Assembly (NCBI GenBank): GCA_050486105.1 | Contig: JBJHCR010000024.1 | Location: 1 to 34,739 of the forward strand | Direction: 5' to 3' | DNA length: 34,739 nt | Source of the DNA: JAEXNA01 sp050486105 | Lineage (GTDB): Bacteria; Vulcanimicrobiota; Xenobia; Xenobiales; JADMJV01 | Notes under the pieces: model-generated | Told to the model about the DNA's origin: nothing | What the model saw: the letters and a program-made list of their open reading frames with translations, nothing else | Databases searched by the model: none | Translations under genes and position numbers: made by a program | Shown here: piece by piece, positions 14,541 through 22,421 of the stretch | How positions within the stretch are numbered: position 1 is the first letter of the stretch | Layout: each line of letters opens with the position of its first letter

Positions 14541-14642
14541 CTAGTACAAGGTCCGCAAAATTCGTCCCTAGCTATGCATCCTCACTCGCGGGGTCGAAGC
14601 TCACTCAAGAACGCATGGTATTAAGCGTTCGCTTCTCCTTGC
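14541..14642 (-). repeat. Dispersed repeat family A, copy 2
   Basis: Read on the minus strand, this stretch repeats the sequence at window positions 3-113, including GCAAGGAGAAGCGAACGC, TGAGTGAGCTTCGAC and GACGAATTTTGCGGAC. The segment leading into it (14643-14689) holds two copies of GCGTGGGTG and may belong to the same element. It follows the stop of the APH-like kinase in the same orientation. One arm of its short hairpin (AATAC/GTTCT) is partly degraded compared with copy 1. Confidence 0.75.
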
Positions 14643-14689
14643 GTCACCCACGCAAGTGCGGCCACCCACGCCAGCGTTCCGCACTTCTG

Positions 14690-15658
14690 CTACACTTGGC
14701 CTAAGGCCGTCCCGGACCTTTCCATCAGCTGCTGGGTGTAGGGGCCCAGGGATTGGGTGCCTTGGCCCCAACCCAGCCAAAGCCGTTCGTGGTCGCACCA
14801 GGCGATGGGGTACAGGCGTCTCCATTCTGCTTCCAGCGCTTCCCAAGGCAGCTCTTGCTCAAGTCGGATGAGTTCTGAATGGAGAGTTTCGAGGTAGTGA
14901 TCGAGCCAAGAGTCAGCCTCCTCTAAGCATCTCTCTTCACCCAGGCAGCGATCTAGAAGCAGGGTCACGTCTCGCATTCCGCAGCCTGGCCCAACCCACT
15001 GAAAGTCCACAACTGCTGCCTCATCCTCTCCACGCCACAGAAAATTCGAAGCTTTGGCGTCACCGTGGACCACGGTTTGAAATCGACAGTTCCGGAGTTC
15101 TCTGTCCAGAGCCCAGGCGTGAGTCTTGAACCAGGGATGAGTGGTGCGTTCCAGCTCTTCTTGTCGATACTCTAGATTCCAGTAGGTCCCCTGCTCCCAC
15201 AGTCCCTCAGGACGCTGACCCACAAAACGTGCGTGGAAGCGAGCCAGCCACTCTAACCCACTCTTAAGTTGCCGGGCTGAGGGGCTCTTTTGAGGAGCGT
15301 ATCCCCCGGACCCGAGATCTTCCAAGAGCAGCAGAAGTTCGCCGGGCTGAACTCGGCTTCCGTACCAGCGAGCTAGGCGGCACTCCTCGCCGCATTTGGG
15401 CGAGTGCCGTTCATACCACCTTTGCTCAATCTCATAGGAGCGCCACTTTCGTTGTTCAGCCAGGCTCTTGGTCTGCTCATTTGAGGCTCGTACGCACTTG
15501 AGAATGGCTGACTCTATGGGACCCCCAGTGAGCTCTATTCGCCAAAGCTCTCCTAGACCACCCCAGAGAGGTTGAACCAGGTGAGTCTCTCCGACTTTGG
15601 CGGCCTTCGTGCACTCCAGTATCCAAGATGACCAGGAGGGGGACTCTGGAGAGAGCAT
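14690..15658 (-). CDS. APH/choline-kinase-like phosphotransferase
   Basis: The fold is that of aminoglycoside phosphotransferases and small-molecule kinases. The catalytic loop is HGDAKASNF at about residues 198-206 and the metal-binding DFQWVGPG at 219-226. An N-terminal lobe has SAILKCV with the ATP-binding Lys, and LLLLLEDLGSGGY forms the hinge-like strand. The start ATG overlaps the stop of the upstream membrane protein gene (TGATG), so they are coupled. A TTG three bases further upstream is possible. EcKinase-like or DUF1679-type proteins share this layout. The substrate is unknown. The gene is followed by a family-A repeat. Confidence 0.82.
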   Translation of the reverse strand: MLSPESPSWSSWILECTKAAKVGETHLVQPLWGGLGELWRIELTGGPIESAILKCVRASNEQTKSLAEQRKWRSYEIEQRWYERHSPKCGEECRLARWYGSRVQPGELLLLLEDLGSGGYAPQKSPSARQLKSGLEWLARFHARFVGQRPEGLWEQGTYWNLEYRQEELERTTHPWFKTHAWALDRELRNCRFQTVVHGDAKASNFLWRGEDEAAVVDFQWVGPGCGMRDVTLLLDRCLGEERCLEEADSWLDHYLETLHSELIRLEQELPWEALEAEWRRLYPIAWCDHERLWLGWGQGTQSLGPYTQQLMERSGTALGQV

Positions 15659-16314
15659 CAATGCTCCTCAGGAGTAAAGTCGACCTCTGGTCCCGAAGCG
15701 CCCATCTTAACCTTTAGATACAGTTCTTCTCCCGCCCGGATGAAGGGAAACCGTAGCCTCTCGGCGAGAACCTTCCCATCGTTGCAAACCATACTATAGG
15801 CTTTGGTGTAGGTCGTGCTTAGTGGGAGCATTTGACCATTCTTTCTCAATAAACCCAAGCCATACTCCCACCGATTGTTCCTTGGATGTCGTGGTTGGAC
15901 TCTATGGAATGGCACCAACATCAAGGCTTCTATGTCTCGGAAATCACAAACTCGATTTCGTTTGCTGAGACTAAAAAAGGCCCGATGAAACCAGATCTCC
16001 TTGGTCTGGGTGTCGAGGACATAGGTATCATCGAGTTGTCCGCGCAACTTGAAGAGCAGAATCGAAAGAGCAAAGAGGAAGCCTACGAGCAGCCAACCCC
16101 AATACCAACCTTCCGTAACGATGATGTAGATAGGTGCAAAGCTGGTCAGCAGGAGGGCGCAACCCCCGTTCTGTAGATTGCTCTCCAACGGGCTTTCGTG
16201 GTCGGCGATAATCTGATGCTCGGTTTCCCCTTCTCTGATGGCACCACCCAGAAGTTTCCACTGAGGTGGCTCAAGGTTGTCGTCGAGACTCGAATCATTC
16301 CATTCGATAGTCAT
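15658..16314 (-). CDS. Two-helix membrane protein of unknown function
   Basis: The 218-residue product starts at ATG with GGAGG six bases upstream. Residues ~50-92 form two transmembrane helices (GGCALLLTSFAPIYIIVTE; YWGWLLVGFLFALSILLF). The soluble C-terminal part is strand-rich, with TYVLDTQTKEIWFHRAFF and then CDFRDIEALMLVPFHRV, like the PH-type domains seen in small bacterial membrane proteins. I do not recognise a named family. It is coupled to the downstream kinase gene by a TGATG overlap, so a joint role is plausible but unproven. Confidence 0.78.
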   Translation of the reverse strand: MTIEWNDSSLDDNLEPPQWKLLGGAIREGETEHQIIADHESPLESNLQNGGCALLLTSFAPIYIIVTEGWYWGWLLVGFLFALSILLFKLRGQLDDTYVLDTQTKEIWFHRAFFSLSKRNRVCDFRDIEALMLVPFHRVQPRHPRNNRWEYGLGLLRKNGQMLPLSTTYTKAYSMVCNDGKVLAERLRFPFIRAGEELYLKVKMGASGPEVDFTPEEH

Positions 16315-16499
16315 CGGCTGCCTCCGCTCTGTCAGGTTTTCGGAACTGGCCTAGAAATATCCGTCTATCTTTCGCATGTTTTCTTCCCTGAGGCTCCCAG
16401 GGATGTGACAGGAAGCCGGAAGTTGTGGCTGGAAACTAGACTTTAAGGGTAAACGCTTTAGCAAGCCCCCCAGATCTGTTCCCCGTGCGAGGTTCTCCT

Positions 16500-16876
16500 G
16501 TGGACCAAGAGCCATTCCCAAAGGCCGAGACCGAAGAGCGTCTCGAAGCTCTCTATCGTCCCGGATCTTACGTCGAGGGCGAAGAGCTGTGCCTCCATAT
16601 TCTCGAAGAACTCGACCCCGACTGGGAGCCGGCTCGGCTTTACCTTCTGCTCTTCTTGTCCGCTCAGGATGCCTGGGAAGAGGCCCTCGAGCTTCTCGAT
16701 GAGCTCGACGANNNNNNNNNNGCCCAGGGACACGAACGGACTGTCTGGTCTACTCCGAGTTGCAGCAAAGCGCTCTAGAGCGGGGTTTGGACCAGGAACT
16801 GGCAGAGTTTTTCTCCACTTTTGAAGAGCCGTTGGCTCGTCAGGACCTCAATTCGGCTTTGCGGGCCTGGACTTAG
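16500..16876 (+). CDS. Short helical (TPR-like) protein interrupted by an assembly gap
   Basis: The GTG start at 16500 follows CGAGG. Before the gap the product reads ERLEALYRPGSYVEGEELCL, HILEELDPDWEPARLYLLLF and DAWEEALELLDELD, an amphipathic helix-turn-helix pattern like TPR units. After the gap the same style continues in another frame (LVYSELQQSALERGLDQELA, then a stop at 16874-16876), so the true gap length is not 10 bases. The C-terminal coding end overlaps the convergent DUF3592 gene by about 29 bases. I do not recognise the family. Confidence 0.55.
16712..16721. other. Assembly gap (10 N)
   Basis: This run of ten N lies inside the helical protein gene. The reading frames on its two sides are inconsistent with a real length of ten, so it is a placeholder. 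Confidence 0.97.
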
Positions 16877-17609
16877 GGGGTCCAACGTCGCCTTCCCAGC
16901 AGCTCCTCTTTCCGTCCACATAGACGGTGATAGACTCTCCGGGTTGCAGCTTCTTGGACTTGTCTTTGACTAGAAAGCTCCTCCCAATGATGTTTTTGTC
17001 CAGCTTCCAGAAGACCTTGTTCCGGCGTTCAAATTCCGAGGTCTCGTCAGGGGGGTGACAGACTTTAACCCTCTTGGTTTTCCCTCGGTCTCGGGTGCGA
17101 ACTGCCATCAAGCCTTTCCAAAAGCAATTCAAGAAGGGAAGCACAGCGATTCCCAAGATGAGATACATCAGCCGAAGGTCTCCGGCACTGCTTTTACGCG
17201 ATCTCCCTTCTCCAATTTCGTAGACATTGGGGTTCTCGGGCATGTAGCGCACGGTCAACTCCTGCCCAGTTTCGTACCTCGCCCCGACCCGACTGTGAGT
17301 ACGTGTCGGCTTATATGGCCTTCCGGTGATGGTCTGCTTAACTTCGGCCCCGTCTTCGGTCTTGAAAGTCAAGACGGTGCGATCTTGCAGGTGTCTCTCT
17401 CCGTCTCGATACACGGTGCTCGTAGTGACCGCTGCTACCCTGCCTTTGGTGGTTACACCATGAGCGTCGAGTCGGTCGGCCTTGCTTGCAGAAACAAAGT
17501 ATGCCCCAAAGCAGAAGCAGGCCAGGGCAAGAAAAATACCAATTGCGAGTTTTAATTCGCGAAGGGCGAGTAGGGTGAGAGTGAAGACCGATACGGGTTT
17601 GTCAGGCAT
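16848..17609 (-). CDS. DUF3592 domain-containing membrane protein
   Basis: The 253-residue protein has an N-terminal helix LKLAIGIFLALACFCFGAYF and a second helix near residue 150 (LRLMYLILGIAVLPFLNCFW). Between them lies the DUF3592 pattern: TTKGRVAAVTTSTVYRDGER, LTFKTEDGAEVKQTITGRP, YETGQELTVRYMPENPNVY. In this family the extracytoplasmic beta-domain sits between the two helices and its function is unknown. The tail (VFWKLDKNIIGRSFLVKDKS, ITVYVDGKRSCWEGD) is an extra strand-rich domain. The start is ATG 17609 with a weak GAGAG upstream. It overlaps the convergent gene at 16848-16876. Confidence 0.82.
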   Translation of the reverse strand: MPDKPVSVFTLTLLALRELKLAIGIFLALACFCFGAYFVSASKADRLDAHGVTTKGRVAAVTTSTVYRDGERHLQDRTVLTFKTEDGAEVKQTITGRPYKPTRTHSRVGARYETGQELTVRYMPENPNVYEIGEGRSRKSSAGDLRLMYLILGIAVLPFLNCFWKGLMAVRTRDRGKTKRVKVCHPPDETSEFERRNKVFWKLDKNIIGRSFLVKDKSKKLQPGESITVYVDGKRSCWEGDVGPPKSRPAKPN

Positions 17610-17867
17610 GAGTTCTCTCGACTTTCAGAGCTTCAGTCAGAGCGCCAGCTAAGACGAGCAGAGTCCTCAGAAGAATAATTGTCTAAGCGATGTATTTCCA
17701 CTCCTTGGTGCAAGATATTGCCGGAATCCCCCGTATGATCCTTCTTGTTGGAAGTTTGTATATGCTCAATGGACGAGGTCTCTTCTGCAGTGCCAGGGAG
17801 CAGAGAGTCAGAACCCGTTTTGGGAAAACTCTGGTGCTCTGTGATGATTTCTTGGTAGACTGGTCAC

Positions 17868-18080
17868 ATGGATCCGACGCACTATTCTCTAGATCGGGTT
17901 GGCTTTGGGATCATGAACTTTTTGATCTTGCTAGGACTGTGGAATCAGGGAGAACTCCTAGCCTTCGCTGCACCAAGTGAGTTGAGTCTCATTGTGCTTT
18001 GCTTGTTTGTCCCCCTGACTCCCGTGTTCATAGCTTTGAAGCGGGCTGTTCGAATCACCGAAACACCTGTGGACTTCTGA
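17868..18080 (+). CDS. Small two-helix membrane protein
   Basis: This 70-residue frame has two hydrophobic stretches, VGFGIMNFLILLGLW and SELSLIVLCLFVPLTPVFIA, and a charged end. It stops four bases before the TTG start of the glycosyltransferase, which suggests translation coupling. No clear ribosome binding site precedes the ATG. It is not recognised as any family. The 258 bases upstream (17610-17867) hold nothing I can support. Confidence 0.45.
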   Translation: MDPTHYSLDRVGFGIMNFLILLGLWNQGELLAFAAPSELSLIVLCLFVPLTPVFIALKRAVRITETPVDF

Positions 18081-18084
18081 ACTT

Positions 18085-19226
18085 TTGTCCACTCTATTCG
18101 AGGCAGATGGTCAGTATTATGACGTGGCTTTTGCCACTAATCGCGTGCAAGACCTCAAATGGCTCTCCGTAGCCGGTCGCTCTCTTCTGGAAAATTGCTC
18201 TGAACCTCATAGGGTGCGCATACATGTGCTTTATGCGCATCTCGATGAGGAGCAGCTGCAACCCTTACTGGGGAGTTGGAAGGGGCACGCCTGCGCAGTC
18301 CACTTCTACTGCTTGGAAGAGTCCCTTCCAAACCTGGCCAAGGATCCAAGATATGGGTATTGGTACAGAGTTTGGTTGGGAGAGATCCTACCTCCCGAGC
18401 TCGGACGCGTTCTCTATCTCGATTGCGACGTGGTGGTGCGTGGGGACATTGTGGAGCTTTGGTCGATCTCACTGGAGGACAAGGTCGCAGGAGTGGTTTG
18501 GGATCCGGGTTATCGCGTTTTTCGACTCTCGCAAGCCCTCGATGAGAGGGCTCGGGTTTGCAACCTAAGCTTTCCCCTCGAGGGACCGTACTTCAATTCT
18601 GGCGTTCTCCTTGTCAACTTGGATAAATGGCGGGATTTGCAAATCTCTAAAATGGTTGAGCGACACTTCGGAGATAATCATTGGCGGTCGGTCCATTACG
18701 ATCAGGATGAACTCAACATCTTGCTGGCTGGCAAAGTGTTCCCTTTGAGTCCTACTTGGAATCTTTTGGAGCCACTCATCCTCTACCAACAATGGGACTT
18801 TGAGATTTATCAAGAGTTGGCTCAACCGGCGGACTACTTTTCCCCCAAGATTCGTCACTTTTCTGGTGAGAGCAAACCAGATAGCCCCTTCGTGCGATGG
18901 AGCGACAAAGAAGATTTTTGCCGCTACTTGAGGCTTACCTCTTGGAGGGACTGGGAAAAGAGCATTCAGAAACGGCGTTGGCTGGCGCTCGTCTTGGAGC
19001 TCCATTATATCCTAATCAGAGGATTCGAGCAGCGTGTGTTCCCCGACCTCTGGGCACGATTGTGGGACTTTCTTAAGAGATTCCCATTTGTTCCATTCCT
19101 ATATCCGGTCGTGCCGCTCTATCGAATCTTCCTTAGGGTCAAGAGGAGCTTTCACCTCTGGATATCGGGCCGTTCGATGAAGCTGGACAAGGCGCGAGTC
19201 AGAGCCAAAGCTTCAGCAGGTGATGT
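18085..19226 (+). CDS. Glycosyltransferase family 8 protein (3' end lost in gap)
   Basis: GT8 enzymes are retaining, metal-dependent GT-A transferases that use UDP- or similar sugars, for example LgtC-type galactosyltransferases of cell-surface glycans. The domain opens with DVAFATNRVQDLKWLSVAG RSL. The DxD motif is YLDCDVVV at residues 111-118, followed by GPYFNSGVLLVNLDKW (167-182), HYDQDELN (204-211) and the C-terminal HFSGESKP (258-265). A basic, aromatic-rich tail (residues ~290-370) may associate with the membrane. The start is TTG with no clear ribosome binding site, so it is uncertain. The sequence runs into the 10-N gap, but only the last few residues are probably missing. Confidence 0.88.
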
Positions 19227-19236
19227 NNNNNNNNNN
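19227..19236. other. Assembly gap (10 N) flanked by the same 7 bases
   Basis: The gap sits between two convergent genes. GTGATGT is present immediately on both sides, so the contig ends may actually overlap. Confidence 0.95.
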
Positions 19237-19439
19237 GTGATGTCGAGATTTCGACCTAGAAAACGGTGCTCTTTAGCTCGAGCTACGAGTTCTTCCGGGA
19301 GTCGGACCTTTTGCCCGCACTTGGGACAAGGTTGGGGGTCGCCGGTGGCCACGTCTTCGATGGAGAAGTCTTCGAGCAGGCTGCGACAGCTCGGACAGGC
19401 CATCTTTGTAAGGGGCTTAATTCTTCCGACGCTCGCCAT
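19237..19439 (-). CDS. Zinc-ribbon protein (3' end lost in gap)
   Basis: The visible part contains two CxxC knuckles, ACPSCRSLLEDF and QPCPKCGQKVRLP, separated by about 20 residues, the classic zinc-ribbon layout. The rest reads EELVARAKEHRFLGRNLDI and then hits the gap. The start is either ATG 19439 (MASVGRIKPL) or ATG 19403 (MACPSC); neither has a ribosome binding site. Its role cannot be told. It is divergent from comM. Confidence 0.6.
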
Positions 19440-19606
19440 GTTGGAGTATTCGCCCTGAATTCCTCGTGCACCTCGCGGGGCAAGCGTCCTCTCCTCAAGC
19501 TTATGGGCTTGCTCGGTGTCAACGAATTGCGACCCAGAGAAATCTGCTCATGGAATGTTACATTTTGTTCGGGGGCGAGCGTCACTCGATCACCGTAAAT
19601 GGGAGG

Positions 19607-21097
19607 ATGCAAAGTCAACTTTTTTCTTCAACTCTCAATGGCATAGAATCCTTGGCGGTTCGGGTGGAAGTGGCAGTTTCTAACGGTTTGCCTGGTCTCA
19701 CCATGGTGGGTCTGCCCGATGCGGCAGTGTCGGAAGCCGGGGCCAGAGTCCGTAGTGCCCTCAGGGCAATCGAAGTCGCCCTGCCCCCCCGACGACTAGT
19801 GGTGAACTTGTCCCCTGGGGATCTTCGCAAGCACGGTGCTGGTTTTGATCTGGCCCTAGCGGTGGGTTTGATGGCCAGCCTGGGTGAGGTACCGAGCGAC
19901 GGACTTGAAGAAACTATGGTGGTTGGTGAGCTTTCTCTCGATGGCTCGGTTAGAGCCGTCAAAGGGGCCATCAGCACTCTCGGATTGGCGCTCTCCGACG
20001 GCCGAGTGAAGCGTCTCATGCTGCCCGCCTGCCAACTGTCGAGCCTCCCAGAGTTTTCGGGAGTCGAACTGCTTCCGGTTGAGCACTTAAGCCAAGCCCG
20101 GGCGTACCTTCGTGGCGAGGCTTGCCCGGAGGAGGGGGTCGGTGAATGGGAGAGGTCTCAAGGCAAGACCTCGATCGTAACTCGAAATTTGGCAGAAGTA
20201 GTGGGTCAACCCATGGGGCGATGGGCCCTAGAGGTCTCGGCAGCGGGTGGACACCACCTAATGATGGTCGGCCCGCCGGGCTGCGGAAAGAGCTTTTTGG
20301 CGTCCTGTCTACCTGGTCTTCTCCCGCCGCTCTCAGAGGAGGAGTGGTGGGAGGTGGCCTCCATTGCGAGTGCTTGTGGAGAGGATACTCCGGGCCGTGA
20401 ACGTCCGTTTCGGGCTCCGGGTCCGGGCACCACTCCCGTGGCTCTCTTGGGGGGCTATTCTCCGGGGGAGGTCACTCGTGCCCATTGTGGGGTTCTTTTC
20501 TTGGATGAGTTCCCCGAATTTCGAAGGGACAGTCTGGAGTCCTTACGTCAGGTCATGGAAGAGGGAGTGGTGAATCTGGTTCGAGCCAAATTCCGCACCA
20601 GGTATCCAGCCCGATTCACCCTGGTGGCAGCCATGAATCCTTGCCCCTGTGGTTTCGCGGGTCTCGAGACCGGCGGATGCTGTTGCCAACCTGGACAGCT
20701 TCTTCGTTATTCGAATAGGTTTTCTGGTCCCATGAGAGATCGTTTTGATCTGATGGTGCACCTCGAGAGGGCGGGGCTACAAGCGTACTTGGAAGCTCCA
20801 AAAGAGGAGCGAGAAGGAACCGAGACGGTCCGAGACAGAGTTCATCGAGCTCGAGCTCGTCAAGCAGCCCGGGGGACCCTGAATCGAGAACTTCGAGGGT
20901 CTTTTCTGCGGGGCCATCTGAATTTGACCTCTGCAGATGAAGCTTTCTGCACTGAAGTTGGGGAGAGATTGAAGCTTTCTGTTCGAGGCTTGGAAAAATG
21001 GCTCAGAGTGGCGCGAACTCTGGCTGACCTCCGGGGTGAAGAGCGAGTTTCCAGGACCCAACTGACTCAGGCACTCAGCCTGAGGGATGGCGGCTAG
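19607..21097 (+). CDS. comM: ComM/YifB family Mg-chelatase-like AAA+ ATPase
   Basis: ComM is a hexameric helicase that promotes branch migration during natural transformation. Residues 1-170 form the Lon-protease-like ChlI domain (GLPGLTMVGLPDAAVSEAGA, VVNLSPGDLRKHGAGFDLAL, MVVGELSLDGSVRAVKG). The AAA+ domain has Walker A VGPPGCGKS at about 221-229, Walker B GVLFLDEFPEF, and AAMNPCPCGF with the Cys-rich GGCCCQPG insert. The C-terminal helical lid ends with SVRGLEKWLRVARTLADLRG. The 496-residue length is normal. The ATG at 19607 fits the family start (MQSQLFSSTLNGIE), although its GGGAGG is immediately adjacent and unlikely to serve it. Confidence 0.94.
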   Translation: MQSQLFSSTLNGIESLAVRVEVAVSNGLPGLTMVGLPDAAVSEAGARVRSALRAIEVALPPRRLVVNLSPGDLRKHGAGFDLALAVGLMASLGEVPSDGLEETMVVGELSLDGSVRAVKGAISTLGLALSDGRVKRLMLPACQLSSLPEFSGVELLPVEHLSQARAYLRGEACPEEGVGEWERSQGKTSIVTRNLAEVVGQPMGRWALEVSAAGGHHLMMVGPPGCGKSFLASCLPGLLPPLSEEEWWEVASIASACGEDTPGRERPFRAPGPGTTPVALLGGYSPGEVTRAHCGVLFLDEFPEFRRDSLESLRQVMEEGVVNLVRAKFRTRYPARFTLVAAMNPCPCGFAGLETGGCCCQPGQLLRYSNRFSGPMRDRFDLMVHLERAGLQAYLEAPKEEREGTETVRDRVHRARARQAARGTLNRELRGSFLRGHLNLTSADEAFCTEVGERLKLSVRGLEKWLRVARTLADLRGEERVSRTQLTQALSLRDGG

Positions 21098-21135
21098 TGG
21101 GCTTCGAATAAAGGGTCTAAGGCTAGAGCTTTAGT

Positions 21136-21717
21136 TCAACGAACTCTATAGAACCCACCCGGCACGCGGTTCTGGTAGTTGACTGGAGGATTCTGGTAGT
21201 TGACCGGAGGGTTCTGATAATTCACTGGAGGGATGGGGCCAATGAGTGGAGGTAAGTATGCTCCACGCTGATGTCCACGATGGAAGTGTCCTCCATGATG
21301 TCCGCGATGGTGGTGTCCACGATGATTCCAACCAGGTCCAATCGGGCCTACCGGGGGATAGCCAAAAAACGGATCGTAACCCCAGTCCCACCCCCAATTT
21401 GGGGCCCAAGCGGCCGGGTTGGGGGCGATGGGAGGAGGAGAGCCGACAACGATGACCTCAGGACGACTACGGTCCTTCGGAGCTTTTTCGGGCCAAGCCG
21501 TTTCATCAGGTGTCTGCAAATCATAGAACTGGAAATCCGGCGTTTTCGGGGCTCTTGCTGGTCTGGACTGAGATTGCTTTGGAGCTTCTCCCCGGATGGT
21601 CAAGGTTGGCACCCCATCGCTGCCGACTGCTCTGTCAATCTTTGGCGAAGGTTCAGCAAGGGCCAATTGGGTGCCCAGCAAGAATATCGTACCCAGGATT
21701 GGGAGTGATTTGCTCAT
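21136..21717 (-). CDS. Secreted His/Pro/Tyr-rich protein with NYQN repeats
   Basis: The 193-residue product begins MSKSLPILGTIFLLGTQLAL followed by AE, a clear signal peptide with a likely cut after ALA. The ATG has GAGGG about six bases upstream, so the longer frame to 22014 is rejected. The mature protein has a disordered middle, a Trp/Gly-rich block (NWGWDWGYDPFFGYPP), then a His-rich stretch (HRGHHHRGHHGGHFHRGHQ) that could bind metal, and a tail of three PPVNYQN repeats before RVPGGFYRVR. It follows the next secreted gene by 11 bases, so they form an operon. Family not recognised. Confidence 0.74.
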   Translation of the reverse strand: MSKSLPILGTIFLLGTQLALAEPSPKIDRAVGSDGVPTLTIRGEAPKQSQSRPARAPKTPDFQFYDLQTPDETAWPEKAPKDRSRPEVIVVGSPPPIAPNPAAWAPNWGWDWGYDPFFGYPPVGPIGPGWNHRGHHHRGHHGGHFHRGHQRGAYLPPLIGPIPPVNYQNPPVNYQNPPVNYQNRVPGGFYRVR

Positions 21718-21728
21718 GTCATCCCTCG

Positions 21729-22280
21729 TCAGTAATTCTGGAAGGGCGGAAAGCCCGAACTGTTGTGCTGCTGTTCTGAGTAGGTCTGATTCAGGCCACC
21801 GTGGGGATTGCTGTAGCCTCCAGTCCCCATTCCTTGGTACCACCCTGGACCATAGGGCGAGTAGTACGGTGAAACGGGAAAGGTGCCAGGCTGAGGAAGG
21901 TCGGCGTGGGGGCCAGGATATTGAGGCACTCCCCAAGGAGACTGGTGCATAGGGTAGTGATAGGGAGCACCCCAAGGGTTGTGATGGACTGTTGGGCCGG
22001 TGTTCTGGTGACACTTTTCTTGGCTTTGATTATTCTGGTTCCAATCCGTGGTGTTATTGCTAGACTGCCTAGGCTGGGTGCTCTGCTGCTGAGGGCGTTG
22101 AACGGGGGGACGCACAGGGGGTCTTACCAGTTGAGCGCCACCTGGCCTCATGGTTCCACGATTGGGATTTTGTGAGCCGGCATTGCCTGATTGGGCGGAA
22201 ACCGCAGATGATGTCAGCGCTAGAGTTGCTGCACTGAGAATTGCGATTAGGAAACCTGAATTCGGTCTGTTGATGCTCAT
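21729..22280 (-). CDS. Secreted Pro/Gln/Tyr-rich protein
   Basis: The ATG start gives MSINRPNSGFLIAILSAATL, ALTSSAVSAQ, a signal peptide with probable cleavage after VSA. The remaining ~150 residues are low complexity: RPPVRPPVQRPQQQ, an Asn/Gln-rich block, one lone Cys, then HNPWGAPYHYPMHQSPWGVP and Gly/Pro/Tyr-rich sequence to FPPFQNY. No ribosome binding site is obvious. It is paired with the His-rich secreted protein downstream and both could be envelope or matrix components, but no family is recognised. Confidence 0.72.
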   Translation of the reverse strand: MSINRPNSGFLIAILSAATLALTSSAVSAQSGNAGSQNPNRGTMRPGGAQLVRPPVRPPVQRPQQQSTQPRQSSNNTTDWNQNNQSQEKCHQNTGPTVHHNPWGAPYHYPMHQSPWGVPQYPGPHADLPQPGTFPVSPYYSPYGPGWYQGMGTGGYSNPHGGLNQTYSEQQHNSSGFPPFQNY

Positions 22281-22318
22281 AGGGACATTGTACAGGAAAC
22301 CCGAGTTTGGGTAAAGGG

Positions 22319-22421
22319 CTAGGAGGCTGGAGGAATGTAAGCCTAGGCGATAAATTCTGCTACTGGAGCACAAAAATCTTCTTCGTGTAGCTCGGAACGC
22401 CGAATATCAACAGCCTCCTAG
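22319..22421. mobile_element. MITE-like inverted-repeat element flanked by CTAG
   Basis: CTAGGAGGCTG (22319-22329) is perfectly inverted at CAGCCTCCTAG (22411-22421). Both ends carry CTAG, which could be a 4-bp target duplication. The interior is non-coding, ~80 bases. The right-hand CTAG supplies the TAG stop of the adjacent rluD gene. The termini resemble a single end seen at 8749-8767. Confidence 0.5.

Noticed and set aside
21718..22014. N-terminal extension of the His-rich secreted protein
   Set aside because: The extension overlaps the neighbouring secreted gene in another frame, and the internal ATG has both a ribosome binding site and a signal peptide.
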